A DNA stretch of 12,018 bases from JBECKQ01 sp040235375 (lineage in GTDB: Bacteria > Planctomycetota > Phycisphaerae > UBA1845): NCBI GenBank assembly GCA_040235375.1, contig JBECKQ010000165.1:1-12018 (forward strand), given 5' to 3'. The notes under the pieces are model-generated. The model did not search any database. It saw nothing but the letters and a program-made list of their open reading frames with translations, and had not been told where the DNA came from. Shown here in pieces: positions 1 through 7,324 of this stretch. Both the position numbers and the translations under genes were made by a program. Position 1 is the first letter of the stretch, and every line of letters begins with the position of its first letter.

Positions 1-3000
1 GATACAGCAGGTACTCGGTCGGCTTGTTGGGCAGGCCGCGCGCCAGTGTGGCCGTCGTCGTCCACGGCCCCGGCTTGCCGACGCCGCAGAAGACCCATGT
101 ATCGCCGTCGCGCCGGTAGAGATCGAGGCCGCAGTTGCCCGTGGCGGCCATGTGTGCCATCGGCCGGCCGCCGTCCCAGGTGGCCGCGATCTGCGGTGAA
201 TCGGTAATGAAACGGACGCAGATGCCGGCCGAATGCTGGCTGAGTTTCCAGACATCCGGCGTCACGACGTCCTGCGCCCGGTGGGGAAGACGCTGGTAGG
301 GGCGCTGCGTGTCGGCCCATCCCTTGCCCTCGATGCGCAGCTCCTGCGCGTCCGTCCAGTGCCATGAATTGTCATTGGATTCAGCGACTTCCTGCGGCTG
401 GGGCACATTCTCGTCGGGACTGGTGAGGAACCAGTCGAGCAACTCGTCGGCGATCTTGTGCGTCTGCTCGCCGGCCCGGTTGGCGAAGATGACGAGCGTG
501 AGGTGGCGGTCGGGCACGCGACGCACTGCGCTGTTGAAGCCGCACGTGCCTCCGTTGTGGTGGATGACCGTGCGGCCGTGCCGCTGCTCGATCCGCCAGC
601 CGAAGCCGTAGATCGTCGGCGTGCCGTCCGCCAGTTGCCCGGGCGTGAACGATTCGTTGATCGCCTCGCGGCCGACAAGCTGGGCGCTGTCCAGCGCCCG
701 GTCCCACTTGAGGTAGTCCGTCACCGACGTGTAGATGCCGCCGTCGCCGAGCACGGCGCTGGTCAGGCTCTGGTCGGCGTCGACGAACCCGTGCTCTGTC
801 TGGCGATAGCCCATGGCGCGATGCGGCACGGTGGAGATGCCTTTTTCGTACGCGACGGTGTCGGTCATGCCCAGCGGGTCGAATATGTTGTCACGCAGGA
901 AGGTGGCGAAATCGGTGCCCGATGCCTTCTCGACAATCATCGCCAGCACGGCGTAGCCGCTGTTGCTGTAACGGTATTGCGCGCCCGGTGTGAAGTACGA
1001 TCCCTGCTGCGTCTCGAGAAGCTCGAGCACGTCGCGGTCCTTGAGCTGCTCCGTCTGGCCTGGTGGAATCAGGTCCTCGTAGTCGATCAGGCCCGATGTG
1101 TGCCAGAGCAGTTGCCGCACGGTGATCTGCTTGCCGATCGCGGGAAAATCGGGAAAGAACCGCGTGATCGGATCGTCATAGTCCAGTGCCCCGCGCTGCT
1201 TGAGCATCATGATGCAGGTGGCCGTGAACTGCTTGGTCATCGAGGCGATGCGATAGTTCGTGTGCTCGTCGGCCGGCGTATGATTCTCGAGATCGGCCAG
1301 GCCGTAGCTGTGTGTGAAAGCGAGCTTGCCATCGCGGTAGATGGCGATGGTCGCCCCCGGGGCATCCGGAGCGTCGAACGGCTTCATCAGCTCGCCGACT
1401 TTCTGCTCAAAATCAGGGGACGCAACCGGGCGCTGCGGCGGCATCGCAGACGTCCGCTCCCTTGCGGTCGCGGCTCTGACATCGGAGGCGGCGCGTCGTA
1501 GCATGCGGCCGGCTCGTGCGCCGGTGGGCTTGTCGTGCTCGCGAACGATCTGCCCGTTGACGATGACCCAGTCGAATCCCGTCGCCAACTGCTGCGGCTT
1601 GTCATAGGTGGCGTTGTCGCGGACCTTTGTTGGATCGAAGACGAGCACGTCGGCGGTCCAGCCTTCGGCCAGGCGCCCGCGCTCGAGCTTGTCGAGGCCG
1701 ACCGTCTCGGCGGTCAGGCCGGTCATCTTGTGTACGGCCTCTTCCAGCGGAAGCACCTTGCTCTCCACGACGAACTTGCGGATTACCCGGGCGAATGCAC
1801 CGTACCCGCGGGGATGCCGAGACGTCGCCCCGCCGTCCGAGCTGATCATCACGTGCGGATCGACCAGCAATCGCTGCTGCAATGCTTCGTCCATGACGAA
1901 GTACGCCGCGTGCGTGTTGCCCAGGCCGATGTCGTCGATCAGCACGTCCTCGAAGGGCTTGCCCAGCTCGTCCGCCACCTGGGCGAGCGTCTTGCCGGCC
2001 CAGCGGCCCGTGCCGAAAAGGGTGGCCTCGGGACCGTTGCGTTGCGTGACGCGATGCCGAAGATAAGCGGCCAGCTCGGCCCGGCGCGTGCGTACCACTT
2101 CGTTATAGTCGTTCGGCGGCTTGGCCCAATCCGGAAAGACGATACCGATCCCGGTGTAGCTGGCGGTGTACGGGTAGATGTCGGCGGTGACGCGCTGGCC
2201 GTCGTCGCGCGCTGCCTGCATCTGGGAAAGCAGCCACTCGGCCCGCTCTACGCCGTGCCCGTAGGTGACCTTGATGTGCGAAACGTGCACGGGGCAGCCG
2301 GCGCCGCGGCCCTGGGCGAGCAGTTCGTTCAATGCTCCCTCGATCTTGTCGTCGTCCTCGCTGCGCATGTGGCTCATCACCAGGCCGCCCGCGGCGGCGA
2401 CCGGTTTCGCCAGCGCCACCAGTTCGTCGAGCGTGGCGAACGATCCCGGCTGGTACTCGAGTCCGGTGGACAGTCCGAGGCAGCCCTCGTCCATCGCCTC
2501 GTGAACGAGCGATTGCATGGCGGCGATCTGCTCGGGGCTCGGATCCGTTTGCAGGCCGACGCCGGCAAGTTCGCGCACCGTGCCGTGGCCGACGAACGTC
2601 GCAATGTTCACCCCTGGCCTTGTCTGCTCCACGCGTCGCATCCAGCCGGCCAGATCGGCGGGGCTTTCGCCATCCTGGCCGACGCAGATCGTCGTGACAC
2701 CCATGGCGAGGAAGTTCCCCAGCCCGGGCGTCCCCATCGGATCGCCGTGGCTGTGTGCGTCGATGAAGCCCGGCGTGACCACCATGCCGCTCGCATCGAT
2801 CGTCCGTTTCGCGTCCACGTTGTCGGCGTTGAATTTGCCCACACGCGCGATCCGGCCGTCGCGGACGAGTACGTTCGCCTGCCGGCCGGGGGCGCCGCTG
2901 CCGTCGATGACGATGCCGCCGCGGATGAGCACGTCGTACTGCTGCTGCTCGGCATCGACCAGGGCTGCGCCCGCTCCGGCCGCGCAGATGACCAGCGCAA

Positions 3001-3025
3001 GCAACACACGGTTCACGGACGTCAT
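1..3025 (-). CDS. Secreted trimodular hydrolase: D-aminoacylase + beta-lactamase-like + GxDLY/SGNH (3' end outside window)
   Basis: I read every codon from the ATG at 3025 to the window edge and found no stop, giving at least 1008 residues. Residues 1-25 look like a signal peptide (hydrophobic LLALVICAAGAGAAL, then VDA before Glu). Residues about 30-510 match N-acyl-D-amino-acid deacylases: DAHSHGD with metal-ligand-type His91 and His93, SHMRSE (His219), VSHIK (His250), SDGG (Asp397) followed by HPRGYG, and a closing VIVNGQIVREHDKPTGARAG. An Ala/Arg/Pro-rich linker follows (about 511-545). Residues about 547-870 are a serine beta-lactamase/class C-type module with SMTK (Ser595, Lys598), YSN (686-688) and HNG (823-825). 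Residues about 890-1008 match the N-terminal domain of SGNH esterases that carry GxDLY, here GLDLY at 966-970; the SGNH catalytic domain would lie beyond base 1. The start is supported by GGAG about 9 nt upstream. Substrate unknown; secreted hydrolysis of acylated D-amino-acid compounds is inferred. Domain calls are from motifs only. Confidence 0.88.
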   Translation of the reverse strand, partial: MTSVNRVLLALVICAAGAGAALVDAEQQQYDVLIRGGIVIDGSGAPGRQANVLVRDGRIARVGKFNADNVDAKRTIDASGMVVTPGFIDAHSHGDPMGTPGLGNFLAMGVTTICVGQDGESPADLAGWMRRVEQTRPGVNIATFVGHGTVRELAGVGLQTDPSPEQIAAMQSLVHEAMDEGCLGLSTGLEYQPGSFATLDELVALAKPVAAAGGLVMSHMRSEDDDKIEGALNELLAQGRGAGCPVHVSHIKVTYGHGVERAEWLLSQMQAARDDGQRVTADIYPYTASYTGIGIVFPDWAKPPNDYNEVVRTRRAELAAYLRHRVTQRNGPEATLFGTGRWAGKTLAQVADELGKPFEDVLIDDIGLGNTHAAYFVMDEALQQRLLVDPHVMISSDGGATSRHPRGYGAFARVIRKFVVESKVLPLEEAVHKMTGLTAETVGLDKLERGRLAEGWTADVLVFDPTKVRDNATYDKPQQLATGFDWVIVNGQIVREHDKPTGARAGRMLRRAASDVRAATARERTSAMPPQRPVASPDFEQKVGELMKPFDAPDAPGATIAIYRDGKLAFTHSYGLADLENHTPADEHTNYRIASMTKQFTATCIMMLKQRGALDYDDPITRFFPDFPAIGKQITVRQLLWHTSGLIDYEDLIPPGQTEQLKDRDVLELLETQQGSYFTPGAQYRYSNSGYAVLAMIVEKASGTDFATFLRDNIFDPLGMTDTVAYEKGISTVPHRAMGYRQTEHGFVDADQSLTSAVLGDGGIYTSVTDYLKWDRALDSAQLVGREAINESFTPGQLADGTPTIYGFGWRIEQRHGRTVIHHNGGTCGFNSAVRRVPDRHLTLVIFANRAGEQTHKIADELLDWFLTSPDENVPQPQEVAESNDNSWHWTDAQELRIEGKGWADTQRPYQRLPHRAQDVVTPDVWKLSQHSAGICVRFITDSPQIAATWDGGRPMAHMAATGNCGLDLYRRDGDTWVFCGVGKPGPWTTTATLARGLPNKPTEYLLY

Positions 3026-3096
3026 GACGGTGTCTCCGGCAGTGGAGGTCGTCCCAAGGGTTGGAGTACTGCCCGCAGGAGCAGCAACGGGCTCAT
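3022..3096 (-). CDS. Possible 24-residue leader ORF, translationally coupled to the fusion gene
   Basis: An ATG at 3096, preceded by GAGG about 8 nt upstream, opens a 24-codon frame that begins MSPLLLLRAVLQPLG. It ends in a TGA overlapping the ATG of the large hydrolase gene (ATGA, with the A at 3025). The stop-start overlap is the arrangement typical of translational coupling. No family can be recognised in so short a peptide. It may be a chance ORF in the 97-bp gap between two genes of the same strand. Ribosome profiling or conservation in relatives would settle it. Confidence 0.25.
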   Translation of the reverse strand: MSPLLLLRAVLQPLGRPPLPETPS

Positions 3097-3122
3097 GGCT
3101 TCACCCTCGTTTGCGGGCGCAT

Positions 3123-3656
3123 TTACTCGCCGCCCGGAGGTGACATATCAGGTTTGCCGTCGTCTGTCGATTTAGCTCTCGCCGATTGGGCGGAGAGAGC
3201 ACGGAGGTACTGCTCTCGGGGAAGGTACACGGCGTGACCGTCGGCATAGAGAACACAACCGCCGGAATCCAGACCGGCAAACCTTGCAAGGAGCGGGTGG
3301 CGGGACTTCGCCGGCGGCAGGCTGTAGCCGACGACTTCATCGCCGCGCGGTGCAGCGGATACGCGACGGATCTGGTAGGGCCGGCCGGACAGCGGGTCCG
3401 TGATCTGTTCCTCGCTGAGCACGGAGGACGAGACCAATGCGGCGAGCGCCTGTTGCGGATCGGCGGTGGAATCGAGCGCGCCGGGAGGGATGGCCGATGC
3501 AAGCAGACTGAGCCTGGACACGCTGACCGAGCGGAGGTGCAATGCATATCCCTTGGCGAGAATTAGCGCGATACCGACTGCGGCGACGGTCCCGAAAACG
3601 AGCACGAACAAGACTCTGGTCCAGCGTCTGCCGCCGTTGGATGATGGCTTGCCCAT
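3123..3656 (-). CDS. Small single-pass membrane protein with pseudopilin-like C-terminal motif
   Basis: 177 residues. A basic N-terminus (GRRWTR) is followed by one hydrophobic segment (about residues 13-35), so the protein is probably anchored with its C-terminal domain outside the cytoplasm. The C-terminal part has a DPLSGRPYQI stretch (about 87-96) and VLYADGHAVYL (about 135-145). The 'DG' motif near the end resembles the tail of type II pseudopilin-like and DUF1559-like proteins that are abundant in Planctomycetota. The N-terminus lacks a clear prepilin cleavage site (no GFTLxE), so it is not a standard pseudopilin. AGGAGG lies about 10 nt before the ATG. It is followed on the same strand, 97 bp on, by the large hydrolase gene, and the two could be co-transcribed. 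No function can be assigned. Confidence 0.75.
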   Translation of the reverse strand: MGKPSSNGGRRWTRVLFVLVFGTVAAVGIALILAKGYALHLRSVSVSRLSLLASAIPPGALDSTADPQQALAALVSSSVLSEEQITDPLSGRPYQIRRVSAAPRGDEVVGYSLPPAKSRHPLLARFAGLDSGGCVLYADGHAVYLPREQYLRALSAQSARAKSTDDGKPDMSPPGGE

Positions 3657-3983
3657 GACTCGGAATCCTCCTGTTTTGATCAGGCGGTCGCCGTCAGGTC
3701 GATTGGGCTTCCACCTCCATGATACACAGTCGTGGCGCTCGATTCACGGTGGCAAGTGGGCGGGTCGTGGAACGGACCAGTCATGGGCTGTTTTGGGGAG
3801 CGAGCGCGTGGTGGCTCTGGAGCCGGAATTGCCAATAGAATGGCTGACGGGGGACGCGGTTTTCCACGCCGGCAAGGGCGGTTATAGTGGGCAATCGCAG
3901 GTGCTTTCGGGTGAGGCCCGCCCGGCTGACGGGGCGCCCAAGGGCGTGCCGCCACGTCTGCAACGGTATCGAGGAGTGTTCCC
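3657..3983. other. Divergent intergenic region between the membrane protein and yacL
   Basis: This 327-bp gap separates two divergently read genes and must carry promoters for both. On the plus strand a candidate -10 (TATAGT, 3883-3888) lies near the yacL side. On the minus strand a weaker TATCAT (3724 to 3719) lies about 60 bp before the membrane-protein ATG, with no convincing -35. The stretch 3911-3955 is very GC-rich and can fold into small hairpins, for example CGCCC pairing with GGGCG around 3919-3936. I see no coding frame with family features and no tRNA or known riboswitch consensus. Confidence 0.5.
3860..3888 (+). promoter_or_regulatory. Candidate sigma70-type promoter for yacL-ispD
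   Basis: TTTTCC (3860-3865) and TATAGT (3883-3888) are separated by 17 bp. The -10 is good and the -35 is poor. It would start transcription near 3895, leaving a leader of about 90 nt before the yacL ATG. By eye only. Confidence 0.35.
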
Positions 3984-5189
3984 ATGTTTCTTCACGTACT
4001 ACGGGCGGCGTTTGTTCTGGCCCTGGCGGTCGTCGCCTGGATGTTCATCGCGAGCGAGGACACGCCCACCGGCGACTTCGCCAGCCTTCAATACCACAAG
4101 CCTCTGGTGTTGATGGCCGTGCTCGTCGTCGCCCTGCTGCTGATCGCGATCGACATCGCCATCTCGCAGAAGTCATTGCTGGCAATCTCGGCCCTGTTTT
4201 TCGGGCTCGTTGTGGGGATGGTGCTGTCTTTCGGCCTGTCCCTGATTGTCGACCTGGTCGTGCAGTCGGTGCGCCCCGAGCTCCGCGAGCCGATTCATGC
4301 GGACGTGTGGACGGAACGGGAGATACAACGCACCGATCCGGAAACGGGCAAGACGGTGCTGACCACGACCATGGTGCCCGACAAGCAGCTCATCGGATAT
4401 CGCGACCACCCCTTCATCGCCACGCTGAAGATGATGATCGGCGTTACCTGCTGCTACTTCGCGATCAGCTTCATCATTCAGACCAAGGACGACGTGCGCT
4501 TTGTCATACCCTACGTGGAGTTCGCCAAGCAGACGAAGGGCAACCGGCCGATGCTGCTGGACACCTCCGTCATCATCGACGGCCGGATTGCCGACATCTG
4601 CGAAACGCGCATTGTCGAGAGCGCGCTGATCGTGCCGCGCTTCGTACTGAAAGAGCTGCAACTCATCGCCGACAGCGGCGACAAGCTCAAGCGCAACCGC
4701 GGCCGGCGCGGGCTCGACGTGCTCAACAGAATGCAGCTCAACGAGAAGATCGACATCCAGATCATGGACGTCACGCTCGATCGGGAGGACGCCAAGAAAT
4801 CGGTTGACGAGATGCTCGTCGAGCTGGCCGTCAAGATGACTGGCCGGATCGTCACGAACGATTACAATCTCAACAAGATCGCGCAGCTTCGCGGCATCAC
4901 CGTCATCAACGTCAACGACCTGGCCAGCGCGATGCGCCCCGTGTTCCTGCCGGGCGAACGGCTTGAAGTGAGAGTGATCCGCCCGGGAGACGAGCCCGGC
5001 CAGGGCGTGGGCTACCTCGAGGACGGCACCATGGTCGTCGTCGAGGGAGCGCGCGACAGCATCGGCGAGACCGTGGCGATCTCCGTGACCAGCGCGATCC
5101 AGACCTCCGCGGGAAGGATGATCTTCGGTCGCTCGGACGGCGCCGCCGCCCAGGCGTCCCGGCGGCAGCGCCCGCAGCGCATGACCTGA
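3984..5189 (+). CDS. yacL: YacL-family membrane PIN-TRAM domain protein
   Basis: 401 residues. Hydrophobic segments lie at about 1-23, 41-61, 64-92 and 146-166, giving a four-helix membrane N-terminus. A PIN nuclease domain follows from about residue 188: LLDTSVIIDGRI supplies Asp193 and Asp199, SVDEMLVELA supplies Asp275, and the TNDYN motif supplies Asp293. A TRAM-type RNA-binding domain covers about 322-385 (LPGERLEVRVIRPG, then GVGYLEDGTMVVVEGA and GRMIFGR). This order matches Bacillus subtilis YacL. Members of the family are thought to act on RNA at the membrane; the substrate is not established. The loop between helices 3 and 4 (about 91-142) is long and polar, which seems larger than in the Bacillus protein. 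GAGGAG about 8 nt upstream supports the start. The stop lies 15 bp before ispD, so the two are very likely one operon, echoing the Firmicutes yacL-ispD neighbourhood. Confidence 0.9.
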   Translation: MFLHVLRAAFVLALAVVAWMFIASEDTPTGDFASLQYHKPLVLMAVLVVALLLIAIDIAISQKSLLAISALFFGLVVGMVLSFGLSLIVDLVVQSVRPELREPIHADVWTEREIQRTDPETGKTVLTTTMVPDKQLIGYRDHPFIATLKMMIGVTCCYFAISFIIQTKDDVRFVIPYVEFAKQTKGNRPMLLDTSVIIDGRIADICETRIVESALIVPRFVLKELQLIADSGDKLKRNRGRRGLDVLNRMQLNEKIDIQIMDVTLDREDAKKSVDEMLVELAVKMTGRIVTNDYNLNKIAQLRGITVINVNDLASAMRPVFLPGERLEVRVIRPGDEPGQGVGYLEDGTMVVVEGARDSIGETVAISVTSAIQTSAGRMIFGRSDGAAAQASRRQRPQRMT

Positions 5190-5204
5190 TGGAAGGAGGG
5201 CCGC

Positions 5205-5939
5205 ATGGCCAGCGTGTCAGTCATCATCGCGTCCGCCGGCAAGGGTGAACGGTTCGGCGGCGACGAGAAGAAATTCCTGGCGAAGCTCGAGGGGCGGCCG
5301 GTTTTCATCCGCACACTCGAGCTCTTCATCAACCGCGACGACGTGCGACAGACGATCCTCGTAGTCCCCGGCGAGGACATGCAGACGATGAAGGAGCAGT
5401 ACGCCGCCAACCTCGGTTTCATGGGGGTCAAGCTGGTCGAGGGCGGCGATCACCGCTGCGTCTCGGTGGCGAACGGGCTGGCCGAAGTCGCCGAAGACGT
5501 GGACCTCGTCGCGGTGCACGATGCAGCGCGTCCCTGCGCCACCGAAGACATGATCAACGCCGTGTTTCAGGAGGCGGCCAAGAGCGGGGCGGCCATCCTG
5601 GCCTGCCCGCTCCATGGCACGATCAAACGCGTCTCCGACGCCGGAGTGATCGATGCGACGGTCCCGCGCGAAAACCTCTTCGAGGCTCAGACGCCGCAGG
5701 TGTTCAAGCGGTCGCTGATCGTCGAGGCGTACGAAAAATGCCCCGAGGACTGCTCGGCCATCACCGACGACGCCCAGCTCGTCGAGGCCCTGGGCCATCC
5801 CGTGTCGGTGGTCCGGTCGGACGCCACGAATCTGAAAATCACAACCCGCGACGACATGTCGCTGGCCCTGGCCATCATCAAGGCCCGGCCGGCCAAGCAG
5901 CGGCCCAAGCTGGGCGCGTTCGAAGAAGCGCAGTGGTGA
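5205..5939 (+). CDS. ispD: 2-C-methyl-D-erythritol 4-phosphate cytidylyltransferase IspD
   Basis: 244 residues, normal for the family. IspD joins CTP and 2-C-methyl-D-erythritol 4-phosphate to give CDP-ME, the third step of the MEP isoprenoid pathway in the cytoplasm. Visible family features are the N-terminal nucleotide-binding loop IIASAGKGERFGG (about 7-19) with following lysines, EGGDHR (79-84), VHDAARP (104-110), the VPR arginine (Arg155, equivalent to E. coli Arg157), FEAQTPQVF (159-167) and TNLKITTRDDM (208-218, with Lys211 equivalent to E. coli Lys213). The key substrate-contacting residues are therefore present. A strong AAGGAGGG ends 4 nt before the ATG. It lies in an operon with yacL; ispF, often the next gene elsewhere, is not here. 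Confidence 0.96.
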   Translation: MASVSVIIASAGKGERFGGDEKKFLAKLEGRPVFIRTLELFINRDDVRQTILVVPGEDMQTMKEQYAANLGFMGVKLVEGGDHRCVSVANGLAEVAEDVDLVAVHDAARPCATEDMINAVFQEAAKSGAAILACPLHGTIKRVSDAGVIDATVPRENLFEAQTPQVFKRSLIVEAYEKCPEDCSAITDDAQLVEALGHPVSVVRSDATNLKITTRDDMSLALAIIKARPAKQRPKLGAFEEAQW

Positions 5940-6087
5940 CGATGTTGTGAGTTTCCTGGTCGCAAGGCTGTGAGCAAATCGCGGTTCGCCTGCGCGCTGC
6001 GACTCGCCGCGCCGGACGCGCTCGAATGTCCGCCCAGGTCCGGTCGTTTCGCCCGCGTCCAATTGTCCAGGCAGCGCGAAGATGCCC

Positions 6088-6116
6088 TTGACCCGCAGCC
6101 GCCAGCGTGGTTTAAT
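6088..6116 (+). promoter_or_regulatory. Strong candidate promoter for the lipoprotein gene
   Basis: TTGACC (6088-6093) and TTTAAT (6111-6116) are separated by exactly 17 bp, each close to the sigma70 consensus. A start near 6123 leaves a leader of about 47 nt. Its presence suggests that the lipoprotein is transcribed separately from yacL-ispD. The rest of the 230-bp gap after ispD shows nothing else I can support. Confidence 0.6.
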
Positions 6117-6169
6117 CCAGGCATTCTGGTGAGAATGGAGTCTGCGCGCCACCAGCCAAGGAGAGGCTC

Positions 6170-7117
6170 ATGTTCCGCTCAATCGTCATCATCCCGATCA
6201 CTGTCGCGTTTGCTTTGTGCATCTACGGCTGCAACACGGAGAACCTCTGGAGGGATCGCCAGGTTCCCGAAGGAGCGGTGACCAGCACCGATCCGACGGA
6301 AGGGCTCGCCCTCGAAGACATCAATGTTGCCGATGCCAGCGAGGTGGATCTGGTCGAGCGCGTCCTCGCGGACCGCGCCGACTACTTCCACTCGCTCCAG
6401 GCGCTCCGCGACTACTACGTCAACCACGGCTCGCACGACAAGCGCCTGTGGGCGGACGCCGAGCTGGACGATCTGCGTCACGTCCGCCGGTTCAAGTACA
6501 TCCTCTCCGCGGAAGTGCCCCCGCCGTCGCTGAAGCCGACCGACTCCGTCGTCGACGCCGACACGATGTTCCAGCGCGGCCTCGAGCTCATGAAGGAAGG
6601 CGGCCATGGCGTCCCCGGGCTCTACCGGCAGGACAAGATGACCGAGGCGCTCAACGTCTTCAAAGAGCTGATCTCGAAATACCCGAACAGCGACAAGATC
6701 GACGACGCGGCCTTCTACTGCGGCGAGATTCACAAGGAGTATTTCAAGAACCAGGAGCTCATCGCCGTCGAGTGGTACGAGCGGGCGAAGCAGTGGAATC
6801 CCAATCTGCCATACCCGGCGCTGTTCCAGGAAGCCGTCGTGTACGACTTCCGCCTGCACAACCGGGCCAAGGCTCTCGAACTGTATCAACGCGTGCTCGA
6901 AGAGGAGACCGACAACAGTTCGAACACGGCGTTTGCCACTCGGCGCATCTACGAATTGACCGAAGGGGCGGACCAGCTCCAGCCGCGTCCCCGGCGGTCG
7001 AAGGAAGGCGTCGCCCGCAAGGCGGAGCCGTCCAAGGCCTACGGCTCAGAGGCGCCCTCCAGTCCGCAGAGCGCCTGGGAGCCGGAAGCGCCGCAATCCA
7101 ACGGCCCCAATCAGTAA
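6170..7117 (+). CDS. Predicted lipoprotein with tetratricopeptide-like repeats
   Basis: 315 residues. The N-terminus (MFRSIVIIPITVAFALCIYGC) is a lipoprotein signal peptide with a lipobox-like IYGC, making Cys21 the probable lipidated residue. Residues about 130-250 look like TPR-type helical repeats: FQRGLELMKEGG, MTEALNVFKELISKYPNS, AAFYCGEIHKEYF, AVEWYERAKQWNPN and KALELYQRVLEEE. Such repeats usually mediate protein-protein contacts in the envelope, and the pattern recalls outer-membrane assembly-type TPR lipoproteins, but I would not assign a specific complex. The last 55 residues or so are a low-complexity tail rich in Pro, Ser and Glu. AAGGAGAGG before the ATG and the promoter at 6088-6116 support the start. 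Confidence 0.82.
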   Translation: MFRSIVIIPITVAFALCIYGCNTENLWRDRQVPEGAVTSTDPTEGLALEDINVADASEVDLVERVLADRADYFHSLQALRDYYVNHGSHDKRLWADAELDDLRHVRRFKYILSAEVPPPSLKPTDSVVDADTMFQRGLELMKEGGHGVPGLYRQDKMTEALNVFKELISKYPNSDKIDDAAFYCGEIHKEYFKNQELIAVEWYERAKQWNPNLPYPALFQEAVVYDFRLHNRAKALELYQRVLEEETDNSSNTAFATRRIYELTEGADQLQPRPRRSKEGVARKAEPSKAYGSEAPSSPQSAWEPEAPQSNGPNQ

Positions 7118-7202
7118 CGCCGTATGCGCGCGGGCGACACGTACGCCTGCCTGTTCGCAGCGGCTTCCCGTACACTTGCACGGTGCCGGATTGCAGCGGT
7201 TT

Positions 7203-7231
7203 CTTCGCCGCGGCGCCTACGTTACTATAAT
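7203..7231 (+). promoter_or_regulatory. Candidate promoter for the DUF6807-deaminase pair
   Basis: A perfect TATAAT lies at 7226-7231 in otherwise GC-rich DNA. The hexamer at the 17-bp position (7203-7208, CTTCGC) is a poor -35. Transcription would begin near 7238 and leave a leader of about 87 nt before the ATG at 7325. Confidence 0.35.
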
Positions 7232-7324
7232 CGTCGCGGTTGTCTCACGGACGATGCCGGTCGTTTTGCCGGCGGTGGCAGCGGCCCGCGCGTCAAAGTG
7301 CCAAGTCAGGGGGAGCGATAGCTC

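Noticed and set aside
458..3175. Two long plus-strand frames (458-1501 and 1535-3175)
   Set aside because: They lie antisense to the fusion gene in mirrored codon register. Their products lack any family motif, whereas the minus strand carries complete catalytic motifs.
3890..3983. Known riboswitch in the yacL leader
   Set aside because: I compared by eye with TPP, cobalamin, SAM, glycine, ZTP, fluoride and guanidine motifs and found no match; only generic GC hairpins.
5217..6152. Minus-strand frame of 311 residues opposite ispD
   Set aside because: No motifs; ispD on the plus strand is complete with all key residues.
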